Source of the DNA: Paenibacillus uliginis N3/975
GTDB lineage: Bacteria; Bacillota; Bacilli; Paenibacillales; Paenibacillaceae
NCBI RefSeq assembly: GCF_900177425.1
Contig: NZ_LT840184.1
Location: 636,837-700,836, forward strand
Direction of reading: 5' to 3'
DNA length: 64,000 bases
Below, one piece after another: positions 34,867 to 43,675 of this stretch (position 1 is its first letter; every line of letters begins with the position of its first letter). Below the pieces are notes generated by a model. It worked only from the letters and a program-made list of their open reading frames with translations, had not been told where the DNA came from and did no database searches. Both the position numbers and the translations under genes were made by a program.

Positions 34867-36297
34867 GTGCTTAAGCCACATATACGGGAACAATTGGCTG
34901 CGGTCGTGGGAGAGAAATGGCTGAAAGACGACGCGGAAAGCCTTGTTTCTTACAGCTACGATGCTACACCGCTTTATCAGTCTATGCCGGATGGAGTTGT
35001 TTTTCCAGGGAGCACCCAAGAGGTTTCCGATATAGTGAAAATATGTGCTGCGAACGGAATTCCGATTGTCGGACGAGGGGCCGGAAGCAATCTGTGCGGG
35101 GGAACCGTACCGCTTCAGGGCGGGCTCATTATTGTGATGACCCGAATGAACAAGCTGCTTGAGATTGATGCGGATAACCTGACCGCAACCTTTCAGACAG
35201 GGCTGAATACGAAGCAATTTCATCAAACAGTGGAGCGTGCTGGACTATTTTATCCGCCGGATCCAAGCAGCATGATCATTTGTACGATGGGTGGAAACAT
35301 TGCGCTTGGAGCCGGCGGACTGCGGGGACTTAAATACGGTACAACCAAGGATTATGTACTGGGACTCGAAGCAGTCCTGCCGGATGGAAGTATTATGCGC
35401 ACGGGTGGCAAGCTGGTGAAAGACGCGGCTGGATACGATTTGACCCGTCTGCTGGTCGGGTCGGGAGGTACGCTAGCTATTTTGACGGAAGCAACGGTAA
35501 AGCTGATTCCGAAGCCGCCGTACCGGCGTGCAATGGTCGCCATGTACGATGACATTTATGCGGCGGCACGTACAGTATCGAACATTATTGCCAATCATAT
35601 TTTTCCGTGCACATTGGAATTTATGGATCAGCCGACGCTTCAGGTCGTGGAGGATTTTGCGAAGATTGGTCTTCCAGTGCACGCAAAGGCGATGCTGGCG
35701 ATTGAGCAGGACGGTAGTGAAGAGGACGTAGAACGTGATTTGAAACGAATCGAAGAAATTTGCCTGGAATCAGGGGCTACCCAGATGAAGATTGCGGCTT
35801 CGCCGGAAGAAGGGGCCAAAGTTATGGAAGCCCGGCGCAGCGCGCTCGCCGCCTTGTCCCGTCTGCGTCCGACAACGATCCTAGAGGATGCGACCGTTCC
35901 GCGCTCCAAGATTGCCGATATGGTGCTCGCAGTTCAGCGTATAGCTCAGAAATATGATGTGCAGATTTGTACGTTCGGCCATGCAGGGGACGGAAACCTT
36001 CACCCGACGGCTATGACGGATGCGAGAAATCCCGAGGAAATTCACAGAGTAGAGCAAGCATTTGCTGAGATATTTGAAGCAGCGATTGAGCTGGGCGGTA
36101 CGATTACGGGAGAACACGGTGTAGGTATTGTAAAAGCTCCGTACTTGGAGTGGAAGGTTGGCGCTGCCGGATTGGATATGATGAAACGGATTAAGGATGC
36201 CATTGATCCGGCTGGTATTATGAACCCCGGCAAAATGTTTGCGGAGACGAGAAAACGGATTGTGATGCAGGAGCAGCCTAAGTTAACTGGAGTATGA
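34867..36297 (+). CDS. glcD: FAD-linked 2-hydroxyacid oxidase subunit (GlcD; glycolate or D-lactate)
   Basis: A 476-aa vanillyl-alcohol-oxidase-fold flavoprotein. The FAD-binding 'PIVGRGAGSNLCGGTVP' lies near residue 63, and the C-terminal half has 'GHAGDGNLHPT' and 'TGEHGVG', the signatures of GlcD/D-lactate dehydrogenases. It starts at GTG 34867 behind GAGAGGATGA. The Fe-S partner gene overlaps its stop codon. Sequence alone cannot separate glycolate from D-lactate. Its place behind anmK suggests D-lactate from MurNAc-6-phosphate cleavage, as inference. Confidence 0.88.
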   Translation: MLKPHIREQLAAVVGEKWLKDDAESLVSYSYDATPLYQSMPDGVVFPGSTQEVSDIVKICAANGIPIVGRGAGSNLCGGTVPLQGGLIIVMTRMNKLLEIDADNLTATFQTGLNTKQFHQTVERAGLFYPPDPSSMIICTMGGNIALGAGGLRGLKYGTTKDYVLGLEAVLPDGSIMRTGGKLVKDAAGYDLTRLLVGSGGTLAILTEATVKLIPKPPYRRAMVAMYDDIYAAARTVSNIIANHIFPCTLEFMDQPTLQVVEDFAKIGLPVHAKAMLAIEQDGSEEDVERDLKRIEEICLESGATQMKIAASPEEGAKVMEARRSALAALSRLRPTTILEDATVPRSKIADMVLAVQRIAQKYDVQICTFGHAGDGNLHPTAMTDARNPEEIHRVEQAFAEIFEAAIELGGTITGEHGVGIVKAPYLEWKVGAAGLDMMKRIKDAIDPAGIMNPGKMFAETRKRIVMQEQPKLTGV

Positions 36298-36311
36298 AGG
36301 GAATGACTGGA

Positions 36312-37718
36312 ATGGAACAATCACATGGTGCGCTCGCCCAGCGCATGAAGCTGACGCTGGATGAAGAGCAGCTGACCAACTGCATGCGTTGTGGCTTTTG
36401 CCAGATGGCCTGCCCGACTTTTCTCGAGACTGGACTCGAGGCGGCATCGCCGCGGGGCCGGATTGCACTCATGAAAGCGGTCGTGGACGGGATTATGGAA
36501 CCTGATGAAAGCTTCCAGAGCCAGATGGATCTGTGTCTCGGCTGTCGTGCCTGTGAGCCTGCATGTCCGTCCGATGTGAAATACGGGCAGCTTATTGAAC
36601 AGACGCGGGAAGCTATTGTGAAGGAGAAGAAATTTTCCGTACCTGTGAAGCTTGTCCGAAAGACTTTTTTACAGGGGATTTTTCCGCATAAAGGCCGGCT
36701 GAAGTTTATGGGCAAGAGTCTTAAATTTTATCAAAAGTCAGGCCTGCAGAAATTCGCCCGTAGTTCTGGCGCAATGAAGATGTTTCCTGAGCATCTCCGT
36801 CAGCTGGAGAAGGTGGTTCCTACGGTAACCGGAGACGGCCTGACGGATCTTTGGAAAAAGGCAGGGTTCCCGCTACGTACAGAGAAGACCTCGTCTGGAT
36901 CGGATTTACTGATCATTCCTGCAGTGGGTGAGAAGGTATCAAGGGTCGGCATGTTCCGCGGCTGTATTATGGATGTGATGTTTGCCGAAACGAATGTGAA
37001 TACGGTTCGATTGCTGCGTCAGGCTGGCTTTGAGGTAGCGATCCCGGACAGTCAGGTATGCTGCGGGGCATTGCACGCACATGCTAGTGAGATGGAGGAT
37101 GCGCGTGATTTGGCCGGGCAAAACCTGATCGCATTTAAGGAGGCAGGGGTCGACTATATCGTAAGTAATGCCGGCGGCTGTGGAGCGCTGCTGAAGGAAT
37201 ACGACCACTTGATGAAGGATGCAGCCGATGCCGGGCAGCAAGCCGATGCACGTCAGTTCGCCGGACAGCTGAAGGATATTTCCGAGCTGCTACAGGATAT
37301 TGGTCGCCCACTTATCCCGTTAGAGGATAAATCGGATGAGACGGCACCGGTGAAAGTGACATATCAGGATTCCTGTCATCTGCGGAATGTTATGCGTGTT
37401 CAGGGACAGCCGAGAGAACTGATTCACCAGATGCAGGGTGTGAGTCTGTGCGAGCTTCAGGGATCTGAGGTCTGTTGCGGCTCGGCGGGTATCTACAATA
37501 TGACACAGCCTCAAATGTCGATGGATCTGCTAGACCATAAGATGGATCATGTAAAAGACACCCGTGCGGAGGTAGTGATTACGTCTAATCCGGGCTGTCT
37601 GCTTCAAATGAAGTGGGGGATTGAACGGGCTGGAGTTCAGGACCATGTCGAAGCTGTTCACCTCGTGGACTTCTTGACTGAACGTGTCCGTCTTTACGAT
37701 AAGGACCAAGATGATTAA
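36312..37718 (+). CDS. glcF: Fe-S subunit of glycolate/D-lactate oxidase (GlcF-like)
   Basis: The protein has two 4Fe-4S clusters: C24, C27, C30, C34 ('CMRCGFCQMACP') and C75, C78, C81, C85 ('CLGCRACEPACP'). Two CCG domains follow ('CCGALHAH' and 'CCGSAGIYN'), which pass electrons from the flavin subunit to the quinone pool. Three in-frame ATGs (36294, 36303, 36312) are possible. 36312 lies eight bases after AAGGGA and is preferred, while 36294 would overlap the glcD stop as ATGA and is the main alternative. The product acts at the inner face of the membrane. Confidence 0.87.
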   Translation: MEQSHGALAQRMKLTLDEEQLTNCMRCGFCQMACPTFLETGLEAASPRGRIALMKAVVDGIMEPDESFQSQMDLCLGCRACEPACPSDVKYGQLIEQTREAIVKEKKFSVPVKLVRKTFLQGIFPHKGRLKFMGKSLKFYQKSGLQKFARSSGAMKMFPEHLRQLEKVVPTVTGDGLTDLWKKAGFPLRTEKTSSGSDLLIIPAVGEKVSRVGMFRGCIMDVMFAETNVNTVRLLRQAGFEVAIPDSQVCCGALHAHASEMEDARDLAGQNLIAFKEAGVDYIVSNAGGCGALLKEYDHLMKDAADAGQQADARQFAGQLKDISELLQDIGRPLIPLEDKSDETAPVKVTYQDSCHLRNVMRVQGQPRELIHQMQGVSLCELQGSEVCCGSAGIYNMTQPQMSMDLLDHKMDHVKDTRAEVVITSNPGCLLQMKWGIERAGVQDHVEAVHLVDFLTERVRLYDKDQDD

Positions 37719-37973
37719 AATGAAAGTGCAATGATACTATCGATTCGATTGCCCTCTGCATCTATGTGCTGGGGGTTTTCTTTATTATGAGTGGGGCGTG
37801 CTGATGGTGGACTTATGAAATTGTACTATGTAAAATATCCGAAAACTCATCTGAAAGCGGATACGGAAATGGGATTATGACATGTATTGCTTGGGTTTCT
37901 CCATGTTTTTTAGGCTGAAGGGCGGTTATAGTTAGATCAAGCGTGAGGCCAGAACCTTAGGAGGAATCATTTC

Positions 37974-39272
37974 ATGTCTAAAATAACGTTTATTGGTGCG
38001 GGCAGCACCGTATTTGTCAAAAATGTGCTAGGTGACGTGATGGCAACACCCGCATTGCAAGGCTTCGAGCTTGCATTGTTCGATATTGATCCGGAGCGGC
38101 TTCAGGATTCAGAACGGCTGCTTAACAGTATGAGGAGTACACTTGGCAGCACCTGTGTCATTAAGGCATATTCGGACCGCAGGGAAGCGCTGAGAGGTGC
38201 CAAATATGTAATTAATGCAATTCAGGTAGGCGGTTATGATCCTTGTACGATTACGGATTTTGAAATTCCGAAGAAATACGGTCTGCGTCAGACCATTGCA
38301 GATACGGTTGGCATAGGCGGGATATTCCGTAACCTGCGTACGATTCCGGTGATGCTTGATTTTGCAAGAGATATTCAGGAGGTATGCCCGGATGCATGGT
38401 TCCTTAACTATACGAATCCGATGGCGGTTCTAACGAATGTGATGAATACAGCAGGAGGCGTTAAGACGGTTGGATTATGCCATAGCGTTCAGGTCTGTGT
38501 GGACGGATTGTTCCAATCGCTCGGCATGGATCAGACCGGTGTAGAGTCCAAAATTGCCGGGATTAACCATATGGCATGGCTGCTGGAAGTCAAAAAGGAT
38601 GGAATCGACCTGTATCCGGAAATTAAACGCCGTGCAGCTGAGAAACAGAAAGAACAGCATTGGGATATGGTCCGTTATGAGCTGATGTTTCGCTTCGGTT
38701 ACTATGTGACTGAATCATCCGAACATAACGCAGAATATCATCCGTACTTTATTAAGCGTAGCTATCCGGAGTTGATCGAGAAGTACAATATTCCACTGGA
38801 TGAGTATCCACGCCGCTGTATTAACCAGATTAACGGTTGGAAGGAAATGCGCGGGAAACTGTTTGAAAGCCAGAGTATCGAGCATTCGCGTTCCAAGGAA
38901 TATGCTTCCTACATTATGGAGGCGATGGAGACGAACGTTCCGTTCAAAATCGGCGGCAATGTCATGAACACTGGGTTGATTACAAACCTGCCGAAGGAAG
39001 CCTGTGTAGAAGTGCCCTGTCTCGTAGACTCGTCGGGTGTTACGCCTACGTACGTGGGAGATCTGCCTCCGCAGCTCGCTGCACTGAACCGTACCAATAT
39101 CAATACTCAGCTACTCACCGTCGAGGCGGCCATCACCGGCAAAAAAGAACATATCTATCACGCTGCTATGCTTGATCCGCATACAGCAGCCGAATTGTCT
39201 CTCGACGATATTGTGGGGCTTTGTGACGAACTGATCGAAGCGCACGGCAGTTGGTTGCCTTCATTTAAATAA
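37974..39272 (+). CDS. melA: GH4 alpha-galactosidase (MelA family)
   Basis: The 432-aa NAD+- and Mn2+-dependent glycosidase of family GH4 begins with a Rossmann motif ('KITFIGAGSTVFVKNVLGDV'). The metal and specificity motif is 'GLCHSV' with C169; CHSV is the form found in alpha-galactosidases rather than phospho-glucosidases (CDMP or CNxP). Length equals B. subtilis MelA. AGGAGGA precedes the ATG. It is preceded by a 255-bp gap and appears to be transcribed alone; no transporter for melibiose is next to it. Confidence 0.87.
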   Translation: MSKITFIGAGSTVFVKNVLGDVMATPALQGFELALFDIDPERLQDSERLLNSMRSTLGSTCVIKAYSDRREALRGAKYVINAIQVGGYDPCTITDFEIPKKYGLRQTIADTVGIGGIFRNLRTIPVMLDFARDIQEVCPDAWFLNYTNPMAVLTNVMNTAGGVKTVGLCHSVQVCVDGLFQSLGMDQTGVESKIAGINHMAWLLEVKKDGIDLYPEIKRRAAEKQKEQHWDMVRYELMFRFGYYVTESSEHNAEYHPYFIKRSYPELIEKYNIPLDEYPRRCINQINGWKEMRGKLFESQSIEHSRSKEYASYIMEAMETNVPFKIGGNVMNTGLITNLPKEACVEVPCLVDSSGVTPTYVGDLPPQLAALNRTNINTQLLTVEAAITGKKEHIYHAAMLDPHTAAELSLDDIVGLCDELIEAHGSWLPSFK

Positions 39273-39295
39273 ACGGAACATAACACGAATACCGC

Positions 39296-39348
39296 AAAAA
39301 GACGCTCTTTTCCTGCAATGGTTTGTGGGAACAGGGAGCGTCTTTTTA
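39296..39348 (+). terminator. intrinsic terminator of melA
   Basis: AAAAAGACGCTCTTTTCCTG pairs with CAGGGAGCGTCTTTTT. Confidence 0.88.
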
Positions 39349-39428
39349 TGTTAGGAAGTTATGTCTGACTAAGATAAGAAGCAGGCGTTTATAATATGTT
39401 TAACTGATTTTAGGAAGAGAGGGATTTG

Positions 39429-39656
39429 ATGAAAGTTGAGCTTGGCCGTTGTCTGTTGAACGAAGTGCTGAAAAAGGCTGGAATGACGACGGTAGACCTT
39501 TCCCGCAAACTGCTGTACAAACCTGAACGATTGTCCGATTATATCGATAATAAGAGGGTGATGCCGCTGAAGGTTGCTCTATCGATCGCAGATACGACTG
39601 ACTGCCGTGTGGAAGAACTATACGAAATCATTCCGGTAAAAAACCATGAAAATTAA
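39429..39656 (+). CDS. XRE-family helix-turn-helix protein
   Basis: A 75-aa single-domain Cro/C1-type DNA-binding protein. The helix-turn-helix spans about residues 18-50 ('TTVDLSRKLLYKPERLSDYI'), and 'VEELYEI' closes the domain as in many XRE proteins. ATG 39429 is chosen over TTG 39426; GGAAGAGAGGGA precedes it. Possible targets are its own promoter or the neighbouring genes; nothing in the sequence decides this. Confidence 0.8.
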   Translation: MKVELGRCLLNEVLKKAGMTTVDLSRKLLYKPERLSDYIDNKRVMPLKVALSIADTTDCRVEELYEIIPVKNHEN

Positions 39657-39670
39657 ATAAATTTCTTCTC

Positions 39671-39700
39671 TTGGCATGATTCTGGGCGACATGATATAAT
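39671..39700 (+). promoter_or_regulatory. promoter of the Mn riboswitch-terC unit
   Basis: TTGGCA, an 18-bp spacer and an extended -10 (TGATATAAT, box at 39695-39700). Transcription should begin near 39707. Confidence 0.75.
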
Positions 39701-39706
39701 GCTCGT

Positions 39707-39895
39707 AATTAGTAAAGGGGAGTAGCTCCACAACAAAGTCGTCATTACGTGACAACGCATGTCTCCGGCTTTGTTGGCAACGAAAGTTGTTTGCGAGACC
39801 TTTGCCGTAATCGGTAAAGGTATCTATTCCTGCTGCACATGTACGGGTAAATACCTTTATCGCCGACTTTTCGGGGTAAGGGTATTTTTTGTTTC
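39707..39895 (+). ncRNA. yybP-ykoY manganese riboswitch with terminator
   Basis: The RNA begins with the conserved AAAGGGGAGTAGC (39713-39725) and reaches the second conserved loop GCGAGACCTTTGCC (39795-39808), both typical of the yybP-ykoY class that senses Mn2+. The expression platform is a terminator hairpin, AATACCTTTATCGCC pairing with GGGGTAAGGGTATT plus a T-run, at about 39853-39895. A terC gene follows, the usual partner. High Mn2+ should favour readthrough. Confidence 0.9.
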
Positions 39896-39942
39896 CTTTG
39901 ATCTGAAAAGAGCGGACTATCACATAGAAGGGAAGGATGCTG

Positions 39943-40725
39943 TTGAATACGGGGCTGTTACTGGAGTACGGATGGGTTCTTTTGGTGTTAATTGGTTTGG
40001 AGGGAATTCTTGCAGCGGATAATGCACTGGTTATGTCGATCATGGTTAAACATCTTCCGGAAGAGCGGAGAAAGAAGGCTTTATTTTACGGATTAGCTGG
40101 TGCATTTGTGTTTCGTTTTGCTTCCCTCTTTATTATCTCGTATTTGGCGGATGTTTGGTACGTTCAGGCATTGGGGGCAGCTTACCTGCTGTATATCAGT
40201 ATCAATCATATCGTGAAGCAGTTCTTTGTGAAGAAGAAGGTTCACATGAAAGAGGCTGCAAAAAAAGACGAGAAATTCTGGGTCACCGTACTTAAAGTAG
40301 AGCTGGCGGATATCGCCTTTGCGGTTGACGCCATCTTGGCAGCCGTTGCGCTCGCGCTGACTTTGCCGGAAACGAATTTGCCGCAAATCGGCGGAATGGA
40401 TGGCGGACATTTCCTTGTTATCTTAACTGGCGGGATCATCGGACTTATTATTATGCGTTTTGCTGCATCATACTTTGGCAAGCTTCTCGTCCGAAGACCT
40501 GGTCTGGAAACAGCAGCATTCATGATTGTCGGTTGGGTGGGAATAAAGCTGGCCGTATATACGCTGGCACATCCTGACATCGCAATGATTGACAAGGGAT
40601 TTCCGAAAAGTACAGGATGGAAGCTCATTTTCTGGGGTGTTCTGATCCTGATTGCTGTCCTCGGCTGGTTCTTGTCTAAGGACAAAAGCGAGCTTACGAA
40701 GACAGAGCAAAAGCAGGTGGAATAA
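39943..40725 (+). CDS. TerC family manganese exporter (YkoY/MeeY-like)
   Basis: A membrane protein of about 260 aa with seven segments. 'LEGILAADNALVMSIM' in segment 1 and 'VELADIAFAVDAILAAVALA' in the middle hold the acidic residues typical of TerC transporters. I take TTG 39943 as start because AAGGGAAGG ends right before ATG 39937, leaving no spacing for that codon. B. subtilis relatives export Mn2+ to metallate secreted enzymes, and the Mn riboswitch upstream supports this. The C-terminal tail is charged. Confidence 0.88.
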   Translation: MNTGLLLEYGWVLLVLIGLEGILAADNALVMSIMVKHLPEERRKKALFYGLAGAFVFRFASLFIISYLADVWYVQALGAAYLLYISINHIVKQFFVKKKVHMKEAAKKDEKFWVTVLKVELADIAFAVDAILAAVALALTLPETNLPQIGGMDGGHFLVILTGGIIGLIIMRFAASYFGKLLVRRPGLETAAFMIVGWVGIKLAVYTLAHPDIAMIDKGFPKSTGWKLIFWGVLILIAVLGWFLSKDKSELTKTEQKQVE

Positions 40726-40856
40726 GACTTGTCGCTGTTGTTGAAGTTTCCTCCGCGAGTGCAGAGACCGGCGGCGGGCAGCAGCAGCTGTGGTTGTAAA
40801 GATGCACGCATAACCTGTAAGAGTACAGGGAAATATTTTTAATAAACGTATGCTTA

Positions 40857-40885
40857 TTGTGGTTACTACAATAGAGGAGTAATAT
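40857..40885 (+). promoter_or_regulatory. possible promoter of the map leader
   Basis: TTGTGG, a 17-bp spacer and TAATAT. The predicted transcript would start near 40892 and contain the structured leader. Confidence 0.45.
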
Positions 40886-40891
40886 ATTAGT

Positions 40892-40991
40892 ATCAGGCAA
40901 TACATTTTTTATAAGTGAACAGCCTTATTGGCCGATGTATTCGGAGTAGGCAAGTGCCTGTTCGATGCTCGTTGGCCGTTAAGGCTTTTTT
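40892..40991 (+). ncRNA. structured leader RNA with terminator upstream of map
   Basis: AGCCTTATTGGCC (40921-40933) pairs with GGCCGTTAAGGCT (40974-40986) and is followed by TTTTTT, a terminator 38 bp before the map start. Inside the large loop are two further hairpins: CCGA-TGTAT-TCGG (40932-40944) and AGGC-AAGT-GCCT (40948-40959), giving a three-way junction. AATACAT (40899-40905) can pair with ATGTATT (40935-40941), which would compete with this fold. This is the layout of an attenuator or small riboswitch. It matches no class I can name; it could also be only the terC terminator. Confidence 0.5.
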
Positions 40992-41029
40992 GAGCTTTAT
41001 ACGAGAACAAAAGTGATAGGGGTGCAGTT

Positions 41030-41782
41030 ATGATCATCATCAAGACGGAAGAACAAATTGCAAAAATGAACAAAGCCGGACAACTGCTTGCAGAATGTCA
41101 CCGGCAAATCGCCGGAATGGTTAAGCCCGGTATTACAACATTGGAAATCGACCAGTTTGTCGAAAAATTCCTTAAACAACATGGAGCGCATCCTGAGCAA
41201 AAGGGTTATCATGGTTATCCCTTCGCTACGTGTGCGTCAGTGAACGACGTCATTTGTCATGGGTTTCCAAGCGATGTGCCTTTGAAGGATGGAGATATCG
41301 TTACCATTGATATGGTCGTTAAACTGGACGGCTGGCTGGCGGATTCCGCCTGGTCTTACGCTGTCGGAAACGTCTCCGAAGAGGCACAGCATCTGCTGGA
41401 CGTAACTAAAAAGGCACTTTACCTCGGCATTGAGCAGGCTGTTATCGGGAATAGGATTGGAGATATCTCACATGCAATCCAGTCGTATGCTGAATCGGAG
41501 AACTTGTCTGTGGTACGGAATTTTGTTGGCCACGCCATCGGCCAGGACATGCATGAAGAACCTCAGGTTCCTCACTATGGACCTCCTCACCGCGGTCCCC
41601 GCTTGAAAGAGGGAATGGTCATTACTATTGAGCCGATGCTCAATATCGGTTCCTATGGCTGCAAGATCGATCCGGATGGTTGGACTGCCCGGACGGTTGA
41701 CGGAAAATGGTCAGCGCAGTATGAGCATACGCTAGCCATTACCAAGGATGGCCCGTTGATTCTTACGGAGCAGGATGCTTGA
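41030..41782 (+). CDS. map: methionine aminopeptidase, type I
   Basis: A 250-aa pita-bread-fold metalloenzyme that removes the initiator methionine from new proteins. All five metal ligands are present: D94 ('TIDM'), D105 ('LADSAW'), H168 ('VGHAIGQ'), E201 ('TIEPM') and E232 ('QYEHT'). The segment around D105 reads 'GWLADSAWSYAVG', less usual than the canonical GDTA(R/K)T(F/Y). As the gene is not in a ribosomal-protein operon, it may be a second Map like B. subtilis YflG. GATAGGGGTG precedes ATG 41030. Confidence 0.92.
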   Translation: MIIIKTEEQIAKMNKAGQLLAECHRQIAGMVKPGITTLEIDQFVEKFLKQHGAHPEQKGYHGYPFATCASVNDVICHGFPSDVPLKDGDIVTIDMVVKLDGWLADSAWSYAVGNVSEEAQHLLDVTKKALYLGIEQAVIGNRIGDISHAIQSYAESENLSVVRNFVGHAIGQDMHEEPQVPHYGPPHRGPRLKEGMVITIEPMLNIGSYGCKIDPDGWTARTVDGKWSAQYEHTLAITKDGPLILTEQDA

Positions 41783-41827
41783 TCACTTTTCAGTAGCTTA
41801 TAATCGTTAAATTTTTTAAAATATAAA

Positions 41828-41851
41828 AAGTATAAGTTTTGACTTATACTT
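41828..41851. promoter_or_regulatory. 9-bp perfect inverted repeat before pdxK
   Basis: AAGTATAAG-TTTTGA-CTTATACTT lies 34 bp upstream of the pdxK start. It contains TATACT and TTGACT promoter-like boxes but no well-spaced pair. It could be an operator or an RNA hairpin in the leader. Confidence 0.45.
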
Positions 41852-41884
41852 GACCTATATTTCACGTATGAAGGGACAAAGAAC

Positions 41885-42691
41885 ATGACGATTAAAAAAG
41901 CTTTGACGGTTGCCGGTTCGGATACAAGCGGTGGTGCTGGCATCCAGGCAGATTTGAAAACATTTCAGGAATTTGATGTTTACGGCATGACGGCACTGAC
42001 GACTATCGTGTGCATGGAGCCGGAAACGTGGAATCATCAGGTATTCCCAGTAGCTCTGGATATTGTGGAAACACAACTCAAGACGGTGATTGAAGGAATC
42101 GGAATTGACGCTATGAAGACGGGCATGCTCGGTTCCGTTGAGATTATTGAGCTTGTCTCACAATTTATTGATCGTTATAACCTGAAACGGGTCGTTATCG
42201 ATCCCGTGATGGTATGCAAGGGCACCGATGAAGTACTCCAACCAGAGAACACGGAAGCGATGATTGAGTTTCTGCTGCCGCGGGCGGATCTAGTAACACC
42301 GAACCTATTCGAAGCTTCGCAACTCGCGAAATCCGGTCCGATCAAGACTCTGGAACAAATGCAGGAAGCTGCAGCAGTGATCCACAGCAAGGGAGCCAAG
42401 AACGTCCTGATTAAAGACAGAGGAAAGATTCAGGAAGGCAAAGCAATGGATCTTCTGTATGACGGCAAAAATTTTGAGTGGTTTGAAGCGGATGCTATCG
42501 TTACGCAATTCACGCATGGTGCGGGCTGCACCTCCTCCGCGTCGGTAACAGCCGGTCTTGCCAAAGGGCTTACCGTTCGGGATTCAGTTCAGCAAGCTAA
42601 GGCATTTATTACTCAAGCCATTTCAAACGGCTTCCAATTGAACAAATTTGTTGGTCCAACACGTCACTCCGCACATCGGAGTACCTTATAG
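41885..42691 (+). CDS. pdxK: pyridoxine/pyridoxal/pyridoxamine kinase (PdxK, ThiD-like)
   Basis: The 268-aa ribokinase-fold enzyme opens with 'TVAGSDTSGGAGIQADLKTF', the signature shared with hydroxymethylpyrimidine kinase ThiD. The anion-hole motif is 'HGAGCTSSA' with C215; the Cys-containing GAGCT form preceded by 'TH' is that of the Bacillus PdxK group. It phosphorylates vitamin B6 vitamers with ATP in the cytoplasm. HMP kinase activity is an alternative. It is monocistronic, with a terminator at 42738. Confidence 0.87.
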   Translation: MTIKKALTVAGSDTSGGAGIQADLKTFQEFDVYGMTALTTIVCMEPETWNHQVFPVALDIVETQLKTVIEGIGIDAMKTGMLGSVEIIELVSQFIDRYNLKRVVIDPVMVCKGTDEVLQPENTEAMIEFLLPRADLVTPNLFEASQLAKSGPIKTLEQMQEAAAVIHSKGAKNVLIKDRGKIQEGKAMDLLYDGKNFEWFEADAIVTQFTHGAGCTSSASVTAGLAKGLTVRDSVQQAKAFITQAISNGFQLNKFVGPTRHSAHRSTL

Positions 42692-42737
42692 TCAACGGTA
42701 GAAGCTGACGGTCTATCATTGGACTACGATAACGATA

Positions 42738-42770
42738 CAAAAAGCCTTTCTTTATGAAAGGCTTTTGTTT
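42738..42770 (+). terminator. terminator of pdxK
   Basis: AAAAGCCTTTC-TTTAT-GAAAGGCTTTT, a perfect stem followed by GTTTTT. Confidence 0.92.
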
Positions 42771-42928
42771 TTATGTGCAGTTTTGTGTATATATATACTT
42801 GTATAACGAAGGACAGGGCTGCTGATTCATTCGTAATTGAGATGTTAGGCGCCTACATACATCAATATGTGATATACTTCAAATTAAGGGTCTTCTAGAG
42901 AAATCAGAAAATGTTTAGGGGTTGAGAT

Positions 42929-43573
42929 ATGTTTCAGGACGTACTGGATTTTTTGATGAAGTTTGGTCCATGGGGATTGTTTATTCATTCATTTTTTGAT
43001 GCTGTAATATTTCCGATTCCCGCTTTCTTTCTACAAGTTTCTTTAAGTATGCTTCATCCGTCAACGGCCCTATGGCTGGCAACTTACGGTTTTATCGGTT
43101 GTCTGCTCGGTACGCCTATCGGTTATCTGATCGGTAAACTGCTAGGCAAATCAGTACTATACAAAATATTAAAAAAAGAATGGATCGATGCTGCTACTGA
43201 ACGGTTTCAAAAAAACGGCGAAGCCGCTATTCTGGTCGGTTCGTTTACGCCGATACCATTCAAAGTGTTTACGATTCTTTCAGGCTGTCTGAATTTTCCG
43301 CTATGGCGACTTATGGCTTACGCTGCAATAGGCAGAGCAACAAAATTTTATGTCGTAGGAACGCTGTTCTACTTGTACGGCAATGCAGCTGAAGGCATGG
43401 TGAAGAACGTGTCCCTTTATATATTCATCATAGCTGTTCCATTACTGTTGCTCGGCGTGTACTGGAACCGGAGACGTAAACGCAAACGTAATGAGGTTAT
43501 TCAGTCTGAGACGGAGACTGAGAAACCTGTCCTTGAATCTAAAATCCCGGATCAACAAACTCCATCAGCATAA
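42929..43573 (+). CDS. VTT-domain (DedA/YqaA-like) membrane protein
   Basis: A 214-aa membrane protein. The core of the VTT domain is visible: 'PIPAFFLQVSL', 'GCLLGTPIGYLIGKLLGK', and 'VGSFTPIPFKVFTILSGCLN', where the 'F.PxPF' element is characteristic of YqaA/DedA members. Four to five membrane helices are followed by a highly basic then acidic tail. DedA-group proteins flip lipid carriers or maintain the proton motive force; the role of this subgroup is less clear. ATG 42929 lies after TAGGGGTTGAG. Confidence 0.83.
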   Translation: MFQDVLDFLMKFGPWGLFIHSFFDAVIFPIPAFFLQVSLSMLHPSTALWLATYGFIGCLLGTPIGYLIGKLLGKSVLYKILKKEWIDAATERFQKNGEAAILVGSFTPIPFKVFTILSGCLNFPLWRLMAYAAIGRATKFYVVGTLFYLYGNAAEGMVKNVSLYIFIIAVPLLLLGVYWNRRRKRKRNEVIQSETETEKPVLESKIPDQQTPSA

Positions 43574-43626
43574 TTAACATAAAATCACAGTTGATTTTTA
43601 AGCTGAATTAGTGATAATTTAGCATA

Positions 43627-43659
43627 CAAAAACGCTTGGACAAATTTCCAAGCGTTTTT
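43627..43659. terminator. bidirectional terminator
   Basis: AAAAACGCTTGGA-CAAATT-TCCAAGCGTTTTT, a perfect stem between convergent genes. Confidence 0.92.
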
Positions 43660-43675
43660 GGCTTATATTTATTTT

